Shown here: piece by piece, positions 10,121-22,511 of the stretch
How the letters are laid out: each line of letters begins with the position of its first letter
Numbering within the stretch: the first letter of the stretch is position 1
Origin: Helichrysum umbraculigerum
Taxonomy: Eukaryota > Streptophyta > Magnoliopsida > Asterales > Asteraceae
Direction: 5' to 3'
Length of the DNA stretch: 64,000 bases
Assembly: GCA_949592205.1 (NCBI GenBank)
Contig: CATIUR010000003.1
Coordinates: 153,082,759-153,146,758, forward strand
Position numbers and translations under genes: made by a program
The notes under the pieces: generated by a model
Told to the model about the DNA's origin: nothing
The model's input: the letters and a program-made list of their open reading frames with translations, nothing else
Databases searched by the model: none

Positions 10121-12064
10121 AGGGTGCGTTTGATAACACATAATGATTTAGTACTGAATGATTCAAATCCTGAAAGGTTCAAAGGCACTGAATGTACTTG
10201 GTTCTGAATGTAAACATCTCATTTGATAATGAATCTGAATAACATAAAATTTCTGTTCTACCCTTTATACGGTTAGTGCTAAATAATTTACAACAGTTAT
10301 GATACCTGTTTCGATTCATAAAAGTTTTGATTTAAACATAGAAAAAATATAAAAAAACAAAATATATTATGGAACAATTTTTAGCCATCAAAGGTAAACT
10401 TTTAACCCTAAACTTACATTAGAAACTACATTTATTTACATCGACTTTCATGAGCATCATTTTCACCACTCCAAACATTAGTTTATTACCTTACTGTCTT
10501 GTACCTACATTTCCGTTTGCAGAGACTACAATATTTTAACCAAGATGTGTTGAAGTGAATAGGAGTGATAAACCACAAAGACGTACATAAGTGTTACAGA
10601 ACTAATCTAAGTTTTGAATTTAAAAAGGTGATTAAATTTAACTTTTCATGGTCTACCCATGATTCAATCCTACTACACTTAAGCATGAATTTGCATATTA
10701 AGTAACAAGAAAGTAAAAGACAACATATATCCTAATTATAGATGAATAACAATACATATGATTGTGACATTTTATCAAACACTTGATGCTCTGTTTTCTC
10801 AAAATCAAATCATCACTACGGTAGAACATATACACATAAGCAAATACGTTATCTGCATTCCATCACAGCATAAAGGGAGTATAGAGCACCAAACAAACAA
10901 ATCAAGCCCTTACGCAATTATTGTTTCACAAGAAAAGCAAGAAAAAAAAAAGACTTAGAAAAAAGAAGAAGGCAAAGTTATAATCATTTACCTGGGAGTT
11001 TAGGAGAAATCATAGAGGAGTTCGTAAGATGAAAAACAATTTGTAATAAAGTCATAGAGAAGGCAACAGAGGTGGTAAGTATAGACTTGGTGTTAATGGC
11101 ATACCTACGGACATACCTATGGACATACCTTGGTTTGAGTTGAATTTAAAGAGTGCCATAGACTTGGTGTTTTTACTGATTGAATGTTTAAAAACTTTAA
11201 TCAATTTATCTATTTGTATTGGATGAAATTATTACAGGTAACATGACGCATTTAAGAATACTTGACATATGACATGCTTAAGCGATAATCACATGTATGA
11301 ATTTTTATAATAAAATCTTCATGGTTAAAATTAGTTATTTATTTTCTATGGTTGTGTGTGTGCACTATAATAACTCAACTTTTAGTTTGAATTTGGTCTG
11401 CAAGCTTATATTGAATTACAAGACAAGCTTTATGCTAAACCGTCCTTAGAATATATTATAATTCTTCTGTGTGTTTGAGCTCAACCAATAATTTGTGTTT
11501 CTCAACCAAATTTTATACCATGGCTCTGTAATTGGTGTCACTCGCACATTTCAAAAGGATTCCATAATTCGAAAAAGGTATGTTTGGTGTGATGTATTCT
11601 GAGGATGAAAACACATAGATAAGTTAACTTATACTTCGTTATATACTTCTTATTTGGCCTATAAGGAAGTATGTACTTGCAAATTCGTATCTCAATCATG
11701 TAAATTTCTTCCTTAGAATATTTTCAATTTTGGCTTCTTAGATAATTTGCCTCAGTTGTGATTCTTAGATAATTTGCATCAGTTGTGACTGTTTTTTGAT
11801 AGAAAGTTAGAATGAAATAATGATGAATATGTTTTTGTTGTTACTACAATAGACATTGGTTGGCTTAATTGATGATTTGGACATGTATTGTTTTGATGGA
11901 AACATTTTGTTTTTGCTACTTTACGTAGCTCATGTGCAATATATTGGGTTTTTATCGGGTATTGTTTTGAGGTGGGTCTGAGTATTATGTACATGTGATT
12001 TTGTATGTAGGTTCGTTTGTGGTCGTGAGTATATAAGTTGTAATGTGCATTTATTGTTTTGTAG
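10121..12064. other. AT-rich region, possible MITE start, no intact gene
   Basis: It opens with GGGTGCGTTTGATAAC, a start typical of plant MITEs, but a matching right end was not established. Small frames at 10758-10958 and elsewhere show no protein signature. A doubled GGACATACCT occurs near 11109-11130. Confidence 0.4.
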
Positions 12065-12663
12065 TATACTATTGCATTGATAGAATATGAACCTGAAAAT
12101 AAAAGTTGTATGTTGGTGCTAACATACAATCATGGGTTCACCGAATATGATAAAGGCCATGCCTATGCTCAGGTAACATATATTTTGGTTATTATAGTGT
12201 CAAATATCGTAATTTACCTATCCTAAAAAACAAAACTTGATAGCTGAAGTTGTGCTTATTAACAGATAGAAATAACCACATATGACAGTTATAAAACTGT
12301 GTAAGCAGCTAAACTTCTTGATGGCCGTGTTACCCAAGACCTTGGACCACTACCTGATATCAAGGCCAAATATACAACCTGTTTGGACCCAATGGTTGGA
12401 ATACGGTAAGTTTTTCAGTTTGTTTTTCATGGATTTGTTAAGGTAGTTGAAGGTGATTTTTACCCCTTTCACATATATGCATTTAAGGTTGCTGTTAAAA
12501 AATATACCCAATAAGTAGAGGTGGGACAATGAGCAAGTCGAAGGATTGGTAACAAACAAAACATGTAATTGTTGGTGTGGGCTAGTTGACCTAAATATCA
12601 ATTGGCTTGATATTCTTTTTAGTTGTCAGAATTTTTGTTGATAACGTTGACTTTAAGGGATAG
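12065..12663 (+). pseudogene. GLX1: Glyoxalase I (lactoylglutathione lyase) pseudogene, second-domain exons
   Basis: Three exon pieces with intact-looking splice sites match the second half of plant two-domain glyoxalase I, which converts the methylglyoxal-glutathione hemithioacetal to lactoylglutathione. Exon a (12065-12172, preceded by TTTTGTAG and followed by GTAACA) reads as YTIALIEYEPENKSC, then LTYNHGFTEYDKGHAYAQ. Exon b (12266-12405) carries ITTYDSYKTV, an in-frame TAA at 12302-12304, then DLGPLPDIKAKYTTCLDP. Exon c (12630-12663) reads FVDNVDF and then stops. The introns are retained, so this is a genomic fragment and not a processed copy. The in-frame stop, missing first domain and missing end show it is dead. 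Confidence 0.85.
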
Positions 12664-12765
12664 CTAGAATGATGTTTGTGTAGTTACTTACTAAGTATCT
12701 GTGTATAGTTTGTGGAGAGGCTTAAACTTTAAAAGTTAGACTACTAAATTAAGTATTGACATAGT

Positions 12766-12843
12766 GGAATACCTACTGCTCCTTTGATTCAAGCTCAACT
12801 GGGTTTATCAGGAACTGTTAGAGGTGTTGGTGGACCGGCTCCT
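12766..12843 (+). pseudogene. SmB (snRNP-associated protein B) exon fragment
   Basis: The 26 codons read GIPTAPLIQAQLGLSGTVRG followed by VGGPAP and then a GTACGT donor-like site. This matches the conserved C-terminal segment (…GLSGPVRGVGGPAP…) of plant SmB, a core protein of spliceosomal snRNPs. No Sm fold or proline-rich tail was found on either side, so it is an isolated exon remnant. It sits 100 bases from the glyoxalase I pseudogene. The two genes are unrelated, which suggests the pieces were brought together by transposon capture or rearrangement. Confidence 0.75.
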
Positions 12844-12849
12844 GTACGT

Positions 12850-13223
12850 ATATGTTTTATGCATGTTTGGACTTGCTTAATGTGAGGGATAAAACTAATT
12901 TTCAAATTGATTTGAAGCCTTCTATCATCATATATATCGGGTTTTCATGTCACAGTTTACCTGATTATCATCACCATACTTATTTTATTATGTCAATGAT
13001 CCTTTTTTATGTTTGTTCATTATATGAATAAGTTACATATACTAAGACCAAGTTTGTTGGTATTTATATCTGTTTTTCCGTTTAGTGTTTTGGCGGTTGT
13101 CATAAACTAAAAGTTGAACAACTGGTGATGATGTTCGTCTGTAGATGTATAAGTTCCCAAGGTAACAATATTTGTTGCCTTAAAATAATATACAAACGTA
13201 GAACTTCAACGTATAATATGTCT
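12850..13223. other. AT-rich spacer left of the CACTA element
   Basis: No further SmB exon or other gene was recognised between the SmB fragment and the CACTA target site ATC at 13224-13226. Confidence 0.5.
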
Positions 13224-13226
13224 ATC

Positions 13227-13560
13227 CACTACAAGAAAAAAGGGCTATTGTGACATATGGAATTTCATCACAAAAGGCAGAAAAATCGTCACTAAGGTAC
13301 TTTAGTGATGAAAAATAATTCGTCACTTTTTGTCACTATAGGTCCGTCACAAACTCAAATTAGTCACGGAATGTCAAAGTCATCACTAATTTATGACGGA
13401 AGATAATTCGTCACTAAACTTGTGACGGAAAATTTCATCACTGAATTCCGTCACTATGTATAGGAAGTCATCACTAATCAGGTTGAAGTACAGCATCTTA
13501 ACATCAATTTATGACGAAATATATCTGTCACTGATTTAAAATTTTGTCACGAGTTTTAAC
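13227..13560. repeat. CACTA left sub-terminal repeat region
   Basis: Dense CGTCACTA, TAGTGATG, TTCGTCAC and GTGACGGA words in both orientations. The mirror region is 21160-21455. These arrays typify CACTA ends and probably act as transposase-binding sites. Confidence 0.8.
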
Positions 13561-14009
13561 GTCAGTGGTGACATGATATGCCAAGCATAAATGCTCAAAA
13601 TCGCTTTTTCAACTATACTAGAACAATAGAACATAATGAATTTTGACAATTGATATACAAAATATTGATATCAATAACATATTTCAAACTATAAATTACA
13701 TCAAAGCCTAGATATCCACAATGTACCAATGTGTCCACCAAAAAAATATATAATAAAATTTAAAACTGAAAACGTGACTACTCTTCTTGAAAAGGCTGGA
13801 ATTCAAAGAATTGACGATGTGACACCCTCAATTTTACACGTGTTCTTCAAAAGGCTGCAAAGTCACTTGAATATGTTAGAAATTAAACCACTTAAGATAT
13901 TGTTTGATACTACAGATGCCAAAAAGAGAAATATGTTCGAATACCTGCTCCCTGGTAACTACAGCTTGGGTATGTTTGATTATACAATATTAATAGAAAC
14001 TCCAATCTG

Positions 14010-14104
14010 GAACAAGTTCCACACCAGATGATGGATGTAAAAGCAACTCGACGCACCCCGGTAACCGCTAGTTGCTGCAAGTTGTATTGGCTTCAGGCCA
14101 TCCT
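14010..14104 (-). pseudogene. Ankyrin-like exon fragment carried in the CACTA element
   Basis: On the minus strand, after a TTTATAG acceptor, codons read DGLKPIQLAATSG, the signature of an ankyrin helix pair. One base appears to be missing shortly afterwards; in the shifted frame ELLLHPSSGVELVPDW follows, which resembles the linker after the last ankyrin repeat of plant ankyrin/TPR proteins. The frameshift and the lack of neighbouring repeats make it a remnant. The assignment rests on a short stretch. Confidence 0.4.
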
Positions 14105-14459
14105 ATAAAGAAGAAAATAGGAGTTATAAACATGGACCATAAACTAGTTTGACAACCCATTTGTGAGTAAGATCGACGATATAAATGTTACCACCAAATA
14201 AATGAAACTATAAGAGACTGCAAGGAAATAATATTATCTATAAGTAAATGCAGAAACAAAGCACTATATTAATAACTTATACATGAAAAGGCACCATGGG
14301 AGTATGCGAGACCTAGTGTAACCAAAAATTTAACATCACACGAGCCAAACATGTTTTGAATCTTGAAATCCTACAAGTTACCAAGAAAAAAGTAATATGT
14401 TTTAGAATACTTATAAAAAACAGCAAGAAAGTAGAATTCTGAAAGGATGATGAATTAAA

Positions 14460-15960
14460 TACCTTGAATTTGTCTAGAAATTCGAGTTTCAGAATCATTC
14501 GAGCATACAAAAGCACTGCCATTAGGCAAGGCAAAAAGAAGAAAATAAGATTACGGTTAAAAATATAACATCTTAGATTCAATCATTACAGTATAAAAGT
14601 ATCTATTCGATAATGGTGTTGGTGTATAAGTACCTTCTGTGCAGCAAGTCTGGATTGATGTACCTGTTCAAACCTGAAACTGCAAATTGTTAAACGGGCA
14701 TCTCATTCTAGCTATGTAAGGTCTATTATTGTCGTCTTAGTGAGAGAAAAAAGGACCCAAAATTGCAAAATATAACATGAAGCAAAGATTAGGGAAAAAC
14801 TTACCATCTTTCCAGAAGCAAAAGTTTAGAGCGGTAGTTTAAGCACTGTTGCTTCACGTAGATTGGTAGGGAGTGAAATAGCCTGGATTTGCTATTGAAG
14901 CAGATATGATTATGACAGGGGTTCATTTGAAGTGCATATGGACTTTTACCCTGTTAACATCATGTTAGTATAGGAATCTCCAAATTTATACCATTTTAGT
15001 AATACTTATAAGAGTGTCTTTGACTTTTACCTTGTTAACATATTTAATGAGCGATTCCCAAAACGGGGTGAGATTACGGTGATTACCAGATTACCCAGGA
15101 CCTGTGTAGGAGACAAGATATTAGGATTTTTATGTATAACAAATAGACACGTAAGATCAGTAACATTTTTAACCAATTTGCCTATAATATTATATGTAGC
15201 TAAACATATATCATGAAACGGCGAATAAACAGTAAAAATTCGAATTGAAATGCGAGTGTTGAACGATTAGAGCAATATGAATGGAAAAGAAGGAATTAGG
15301 GCCATTAATTATACCGAGTTAATTGATTTTTATGGTTAGATGATAAAAAAAAAAATAATAAAAGATTATGAGGACTTACTAGAATATGAAAAAAAAAATT
15401 GTAACAGAGTCAAATAATAAAGAGTTCTGCTACTACTGTTTCAGGTAAAGCCATAATCGAAAATGCAAGGATGGGTTGATATCACAGTAGTATATATATG
15501 TGACACCATTTTGCATAAGGTCCTTGAGTAGTTTGTAGTGGAGGAGAAACGATCTCCTCGAACAAAAAGGAACGAAACTGCTGCAATCAGAATCCAAATG
15601 GTGAGCTACAAACCACCCATATGAAATCATAAACACCTGCATTGAATAAATGCACTTTGTTAATATACAATGGATAAACATCTTCTATATATTGCACTCA
15701 TTTGCTGTAAGGTGCATATAGAGGAAACTCATGTTTTCATGTGAGGCATTCTGTTGATTTTTTATACAACCATTCTAGTGAATATGGCAGCCATTAACGT
15801 TCTGGTATATCATGTAACTTTCGACCCTAAATAAATGAACGTTTACAAACATGTTATTACAAAAGTAGCACCTGAGCAGCGATTGCATCCGCGTGACCAC
15901 TCTCAGCTACACCTCCTTTATTTACTTCAAATCCTTTCGCCAAACAAACTAGAAAGCCTA
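14460..15960 (-). other. Other exon-like minus-strand pieces in the CACTA element
   Basis: Short open stretches bounded by plausible splice sites occur at about 14641-14685 (RFEQVHQSRLAAQK, then a donor), 14462-14518 and 15881-15955. The last reads AKGFEVNKGGVAESG, then HADAIAAQ and a CAG|GTGC donor. They are on the same strand as the ankyrin-like fragment and could be parts of the same captured gene. I do not recognise the protein. Confidence 0.3.
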
Positions 15961-15976
15961 ATGTTATAGTCAAATG

Positions 15977-18900
15977 TGTCACACCCCAAAAATCCATAAT
16001 TGTGTTTATTTAATGTTTAGCGGAAGCAAGTTATAATTGGCGGAAGCATTATGTGTAAACAGTTTAACAACGGGGTGATGACTTTACAATTGTGCATTCA
16101 TCGTATCAGAGCATATGATCATACAGAACATAATATATAAAGGATGCCAATTAAATAATTATTACAAAAGTAGTACGACTGTGTAAGTCGTACAGTAGTA
16201 ATAAAGTTTAAAACATTTAAGTTTTAAAATACATATGTTAAAATAAGATTTCATGAGTATAACTGCAATGTCTGCAGTAATACAGAGGAAATCCTCAAAA
16301 GCTGTCCCATAAAGTATGGCATCCTAAGTAGTCCAGGGTTGTCATCCTGAATGCATGCGATCCTTACTTACATAGCTAATTTCCTGTAAAACATAGAAAG
16401 AAAGTCGTCAACAAATATGTTGAGTGAATTCACAGGTTTTGTATAAATATGTGGTATGTTAAACCATTTGTGTTTAAGTTATTGAAATGTTATTCAATAA
16501 ATAAATGTTTGCAGGTTTTTGCAAAATATAAGATTGTAGGGTTGTTACCCTAAAATATAGTTTTATGTGGGTTGTTACCCAAAATGTATGTCTGGTTGTT
16601 TACCAGAATATAAGTATAATCAGTAAGTATACTGAATTAAAACAGTTGTAGGATATGTTCATCCTAATAATAATAATGGGAATTCTTAGACTATAATCCC
16701 CTGAAAGGTGAGCTAAACCTCGCAGGTTAAAGTAACGCAACCTAACCCTATAACCAAACCACAACCAAAACTTATGTTTCTTGCCTGAAGGACAGTTAAG
16801 TATACGCTCCATTCACAGGAGGGTCGTCACGGCAATAGTACTATTCGTATACTCAGTGACTAGAGTCACCTAGCTAATGGTTATAGTCTGCATGACATAA
16901 GGACTTTTCATGCATACATTGTGAGTCTGGGTCCGTACTAGGATTCGTTGTCTAATTCCCAAAACAGTTGTGAAATGTAATTTCATATCAAACAGTTGTA
17001 TAAAGCAATAAAGCATTTATATAATTAGCTGCATGTGTTTGCATGCAGTTTCTATGTTTACACCCCTATGTTTAAAAGCATAAAACATTTGCAAAGTAGG
17101 GGATGTGAACTCACTGTAGTTTGCTCGGTGTGAATGCTAGCAGAAAACGGTGTCGCCCAAGGTATGTTACCCTATATACAATAAATGTATTAACATAAGT
17201 ACGTTTGATTTGTTTTAATCACTTATGTTAACAGTTTGTTCGTTTGAAGAAATGGTTGATTTCTTATTAATGTAAGTTGTTGTAATTGTTGGAAATATTG
17301 TTATTATTTCTTTCGTCGTATACTTGGTTAAGTATATAAACCAATATGTAATTGTCTATTTAACGGTAGGTCGTTTTGTTTCATTCGTATATATATATTT
17401 GTGAATATATATTCATAAGTGTCGTACGTATATATGTTAAATCAATACATTGTTTACGTATATCAAAATATATATAAGTTTTCATTTGTTTAAGAAAACA
17501 TATACGTTTGTGTCTATATATATATCGTGTGTCTTCGAATATATGTATATATATTGTAATACGTTGTTTCGTATTTAAAACGTGTCGAGTTTTATTTGTT
17601 TATATAAAACTTGATTATATATTTATTCTGTTTAATAAATATCATATGTTTTTAATATTGTTACGTTTGTTTAATAAGTGTTAAAAAATTTAAATGTCCC
17701 GATTGTATAATCGTATCCAAATCGTATAATTTACAAAGTTCGTATATATATATATTTATGTCATATATCGTTTGTTCGTACGAAATAAATAAGTCCAAAG
17801 TCCGTGTCTCGGATATATCACATTAATGTTTTGTTCATTGTTTACAATGTCTCGTAAATGTCTATTAACAATTGTAACCGTTAACGGAATCGTTTGTATT
17901 TAATATTAAAAGTCAAAGTGCTGACCAGAAATGGGAATCCGCCGGATTCTATATGAATCCGCCGGATTCATGTTAAAGATCGGAATACGCCGTATTAAAG
18001 TGAATCCGCCGGATTCAAGTCAAAAGTCGGAATACGCCGGATTCGAGTGAATCCGCCGTATTCATCGTAGTTTTCATGTGGTTTCGTTTTAGGTTGGGAA
18101 TACGCCGTATTTAAATGAATACGCCGTATTCTTTTGTGTTCACAAGGTTGGTCGTGTGAAGGTTTGGGAATACGCCGGATTCGGTTGAATCCGCCGTATT
18201 CAATCGTGTCTTTTACTCGTTCATCGTTTTAGCCGAAGGTTTGTGTGCGGGTCGGACACGGGAATCCGCCGGATTCTATTGAATCCGCCGGATTCGTTTG
18301 GTTTTCGGTGGGAATACGCCGGATTCAAAGGAATCCGCCGTATTCGTTACTCGTTTCAGTCCCCTGTTCGCGTCTGATACAATATATACACGGGTTTATT
18401 TGGCTCAAATCCTTTACACTATATTACCAAATGCTCATAACAAGTTTATATGTTGTTTTTATAAGTTATTACTTAGTTTTAACTAGTTTTCATATAACGA
18501 TTTTGATTTTGTAGTTTTGGTTTCTCAAACCCATTTTCAAGAACAATCCATTAATCTTTCAGTTTATGTGTTATATGTTTAGATTATGATGTATAAACAT
18601 GTTAGATGACGAAATTAAAGTAAAGAAATCAAAGGTTTGTAGTTTTTCTTACAAAGTGAAATTGGTGAGAATGATGATACGGATGATGATGATGAAGATG
18701 ATCTTGGTGATGCTTCTGCTTCCTGATGTTGTTACTGCCTTTGCATTTCTTAGTGAGGTAGAGAAGATAGATGAATTATTGAGGATGTTGTGTGTGAAAT
18801 GAGAAGATCACAGAGAGGGAATGGAGGGAGTATGAAAATCAAACGGGTATGGCTAGTTACAGAAAATGGTCGCTCAATTATTTGAGTTGGGTGGCCATTT

Positions 18901-19525
18901 TTGGTACATCAGTTTCGAGTACGGGTATAATTATAGCAATATAAAAATTTACAATTTACATTTTTATTTCGTAGGTGTTCTCCTGGTTCGTAATTTATAA
19001 TCAGAATAATGATGTTATCATTATTTTAAATAGTTGTACAATTTTGTACATTTTACTACGTTCAACTATTTGAGCGCCAAATTTCAGTTAATTTAGGATT
19101 TCATATTTTGAGGTAACGTTATAACTTCCTCCAAATGAACGAAAAAATTTGTATTTTTATGATTTGACCTTTTATGAGCGTTTTAGAATTATTTCTGTTC
19201 GTGTTTTAATACGTTTTATGTTAAACGTAAAATTAGACCCTTATATCTATATGTTATAGATATATAAATACTCGTAATTAATAATTACATTATTAATTAT
19301 TTTTGTATCACGAAACTTTTGTCATTTATTTTTGTCGGGTTCGTTCCGATATATTTGTACGTAACTTTTAATAGCTACGTATTAAGTAATACTTTTTGTT
19401 TTAAATTTACTGGGCTTGCTAGGCTTACATCACATCAAAAAGTTTTGTTAAAACTTAATCAGGAAATTAGCGTAAGAATGCACATGCTTAATGTTAATTA
19501 ATACCTAATTTGAAGAGTTGTCACA
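15977..19525 (-). mobile_element. Solo LTR G of a Ty3/gypsy-type element (3.5 kb)
   Basis: Plus-strand ends are TGTCACACCCC and ...GTTGTCACA, with an exact 5-base TSD AAATG at 15972-15976 and 19526-19530. The left end resembles the 3' ends of the LTRs of B and E (GCGGAAGC..., then TTGGGG-TGT-ACA on the reverse strand). The LTR is therefore in minus orientation. There is no internal domain and no second LTR, so it is a solo LTR left by LTR-LTR recombination. It contains the inverted-repeat array at 17936-18350. Short frames inside it (for example 18599-18802, methionine/GAT-rich) are not genes. Confidence 0.85.
17936..18350 (-). repeat. Inverted-repeat array of LTR G (GAATCCGGCGGATTC class)
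   Basis: Numerous units of two 6-base arms around GCC/GGC occur within ~415 bases, usually in pairs a few bases apart. Arms come in two types, AATCCG/CGGATT and AATACG/CGTATT. All four combinations appear, including the hybrids AATACGCCGGATT and AATCCGCCGTATT. In the LTR's own sense (minus strand) the unit is GAATCCGGCGGATTC, identical to the unit in LTR C. Confidence 0.9.
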
Positions 19526-19530
19526 AAATG

Positions 19531-20905
19531 GGCCAACACCTCATCAAATTCAATTACAAAATCTTCTCCGTTGGAGTGTTATGAGCTGGACATTTATCCA
19601 AAATCAAAATACTTCTGAAGAAAGCTCTCTATCAGGATCAGGTAATGTACAAGGCAGAAACATAAAGTTACAGAAACAATAGATCACTTTTGTTTTATGA
19701 AAGAGCTTCAGCTCGAGCCATAATGATGATCATATCATATGGTGATACAGCCACACTATAATAAAAAAGAATAAAGAAACAAAAAGGTAAATATAAAAAG
19801 TGAGCTTGTTTTCTCTGTTGAGTATTCTATTTGGAACTTTAGACAGATTTTATAACCTTACGAAGATAAGTTATTGACAAAAATTGGTTACAAAAGATCC
19901 GATGCATACCTACAATCCAGAAGAACTAGTTTACATAGATAATTATACATTTAATTCTCCAAGTACATCGATAATTACATCAGTCAACTTACAATTTACA
20001 TTGGCAATGAGTCAAGCTCCCTCACAGATCCTTATCTGTATTAGTATGACAATGCATATAATAAAAGCATAGAAAAGAGAACATTTTCAATGATTAAATC
20101 AAATTTAAAGCAATTGCAATGGAATAATTGTATTAATACATAATATGCAAACACATTACTCATTATAGAATCGAAACTAGTGGTCTTTCATCTCCTCCAA
20201 TTCATTACGTTCTATCTCTCTTTATATATTTAGAAGATGTGACTATTTTATACGGAGTAACAACAATTGTGCTATCAAATCAATACCCCAACATTTCACA
20301 ATTATACTGTAAATTCAATTGAAGCTATTCAATTAATTGAAGAATTACTAACTGAAATTTATGAAAACCTAAAGCTAAACTAATTTAAAAAGCAGATAAA
20401 ATCGAACCTATTAACAGTTGAAATAGATGACGTGAGCTACATTATCCTTTTCAACTAATCATATATATTACAGTTGATTAAATTATAGGTCAGGAATCGA
20501 TTACAATCTGATAAAATATGAATCGACAGATGAAGCTGAGATCGTATACTTACAGTAAGATCCAGAAGTGAAGAACATGAGAGACAAACCTAATCGCCTG
20601 AATTATTTGAGAGGATTCGAGGATATGGTTTCACACGGTTTACAAATATCAAGCATATACAGTGGCACGTATCAAAATTATGAATTTGATCGCTGTTAAC
20701 TCTATTGGTGATCGTGTATTTGTTAACAAAATATGGAGTACTAAAATTAGGGCACAGTGATGAGCAAGGAATGAACAGTGAAGACGATTAGGCTTCATAG
20801 ATATAAGATATTTTGTCCCTAAAATTATATCGGGTCTGATTCGGATCCGGATCCGATCTGCGCCTTTTTTAAATTTCATAATCCTGTACTCATGAAATTG
20901 GGGTT
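19531..20905. other. CACTA interior right of the solo LTR
   Basis: AT-rich, with a few small frames (19884-20072 plus, 20649-20879 minus) lacking recognisable protein features. The stretch may include 5' sequence of the gene pieces seen on the minus strand at 14-16 kb. Confidence 0.35.
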
Positions 20906-20907
20906 AT

Positions 20908-20910
<3 letters not shown>

Positions 20911-20981
<71 letters not shown>
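20911..20981. repeat. AAT/TAA trinucleotide microsatellite
   Basis: An uninterrupted AAT repeat of about 22 units inside the CACTA element. Confidence 0.95.
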
Positions 20982-21995
20982 TATGTTTTGGGGTTTATAT
21001 TCTTTTTTAATACAGTAGAAAATTTATTCGTGGTTATACTTGGATATAAAGTAGAAGGGGTAAAATCAAAATTTTGAACATTAATCTAGTGAAATACTCC
21101 ATAGTTCGTAATCCAACTTACAAACATACTTTTCTGATTTTATATTCATACGACGATATATACTCAAATTAGTGACGCAATTACTCGTGACTAACGTTTA
21201 TTAACTGAGTGACAAAAAAAACTACGTCACTAACTATCATAATATTGTGACGAGGCTTATTTCTGTCACTATCTTTTATCTCTAACTTTAACATAATGCG
21301 TTTGACCTTTATATTAGTGATCAATTAATGACAATCATTAGAATTGTCACTGATTAGTGTCGACGTATCTTTTTTGTCATTAAGTTGGGCGGATAGTGAC
21401 ATAAATAAAAGTTGTCACTAAATTCTTGTCACTATAGGCCATTTTTCTTGTAGTGATCGTAACAATAATTTATGTAGGCCGAAATGGGTCAGATCGGTTT
21501 TATGTTTTTATAAATAGTAATATGAAGATTAACCTCTTGTTCCATCAATATATATTTTTTTGCTTTCATTGTGATCTTTTGCTAAAGGATGGACTATAAG
21601 TAGCTCATTCATTAGGTTTACTTATATAAAGGTCGATTTTGATTATGTTCTATTGCAAACAACTTACACATCCAACATAATTAAACTATGCTAAAATAAA
21701 ATGGGTCCAGATAGGTACGGGTCAGAAACGCAATTTCAAGTGGGTCAAAATGGCCCAATCTGATTGTCTAACACACCAACATTTTTTATCCATTGTTTCG
21801 TGTATTTTGCATATAGTTTATGTACCAAGTATAAATACAAAAACTGTATCATATATGATATATCCTCATATTCATTACTGATAATTTTGTTATTTCATTA
21901 TGTTTAATGTATGTAAATCGTCAGAATGGTTATCCTTTTTCTTAAACCAAAATTATGTGGATATTAAAATGGGATTGACTTACTTGATGACTGTG

Positions 21996-22089
21996 AAGAG
22001 AACATTTTTGGCTTTAAATCAATGTTTTTGAAAATACTAGGTAAGAGAACATTTTTGGCTTAAAATCAATGTTTTTGAAAATACTAGGT
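21996..22089. repeat. 47-bp tandem duplication
   Basis: Two adjacent copies of a 47-base unit containing AGAGAACATTTTTGGCTT and ending ATACTAGGT, differing at one or two positions. The region from the CACTA end to here has no other feature. Confidence 0.85.
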
Positions 22090-22124
22090 AGGTAAACCTG
22101 TAGGTTGTAGTTATAACTTATAAG

Positions 22125-22305
22125 CAGAGGCGGAGCCACGTAGAATGTAAGGGTAGTAGTCGCTACGGGTTCATTCGCTATACGTAGTGTAAATTTTTTA
22201 TAAACATATATTGCATTTTTTGGTGTATTCCTTATATGTGCTACGGGTTCACAAAAATTGAGATACCCCTGCTACCGGTCACTCCGAATCCTGGATACGC
22301 CACTG
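22125..22305 (+). mobile_element. 181-bp hAT-type MITE, family copy 2
   Basis: It begins CAGAGGCGGAGCCACG and ends GGATACGCCACTG, with an exact 8-base TSD CTTATAAG (22117-22124, 22306-22313). It is homologous to the reverse complement of 4518-4694. Non-coding. Confidence 0.88.
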
Positions 22306-22511
22306 CTTATAAGGGTTCTGGCAGCTGAATGTTGTATCATAACAAGAACCGAAGGGGTTCTTGACAGAAAATAAGGTGAGTAAAGTCTTGCTATATTGTG
22401 ATGTCATTATGTTAATCAATGTATTTTCTAATGAACTTCTCTAGAAAATTGTTGATTTTACCCATTCTAACACTTGCTCAATAATGGCATTTAAATGGTG
22501 AATGTTTAAAG

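Larger units (their letters stand above)
13227..21455. mobile_element. CACTA (En/Spm) DNA transposon, 8.2 kb, non-autonomous
   Basis: The ends are CACTACAAGAAAAAAGGGC and, on the opposite strand, CACTACAAGAAAAATGGCC, with the 3-base TSD ATC at 13224-13226 and 21456-21458. The sub-terminal ~330 bases on both sides carry many TCACTA/TAGTGAC words in both orientations, as expected for transposase-binding sub-terminal repeats. No TNPA- or TNPD-like transposase could be recognised. The interior holds exon-like minus-strand fragments, a 3.5-kb solo LTR (15977-19525) and an AAT microsatellite. It is best read as a gene-fragment-carrying, non-autonomous CACTA element; without the LTR it is about 4.7 kb. 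Confidence 0.9.

Noticed and set aside
13729..14031. 100-codon plus-strand frame inside the CACTA element
   Set aside because: No recognisable domain, and the opposite strand has a better-supported ankyrin-like exon with splice acceptor at its right edge.
18599..18802. 67-codon methionine-rich frame
   Set aside because: Low-complexity GATGAT stretch inside solo LTR G with no coding signature.
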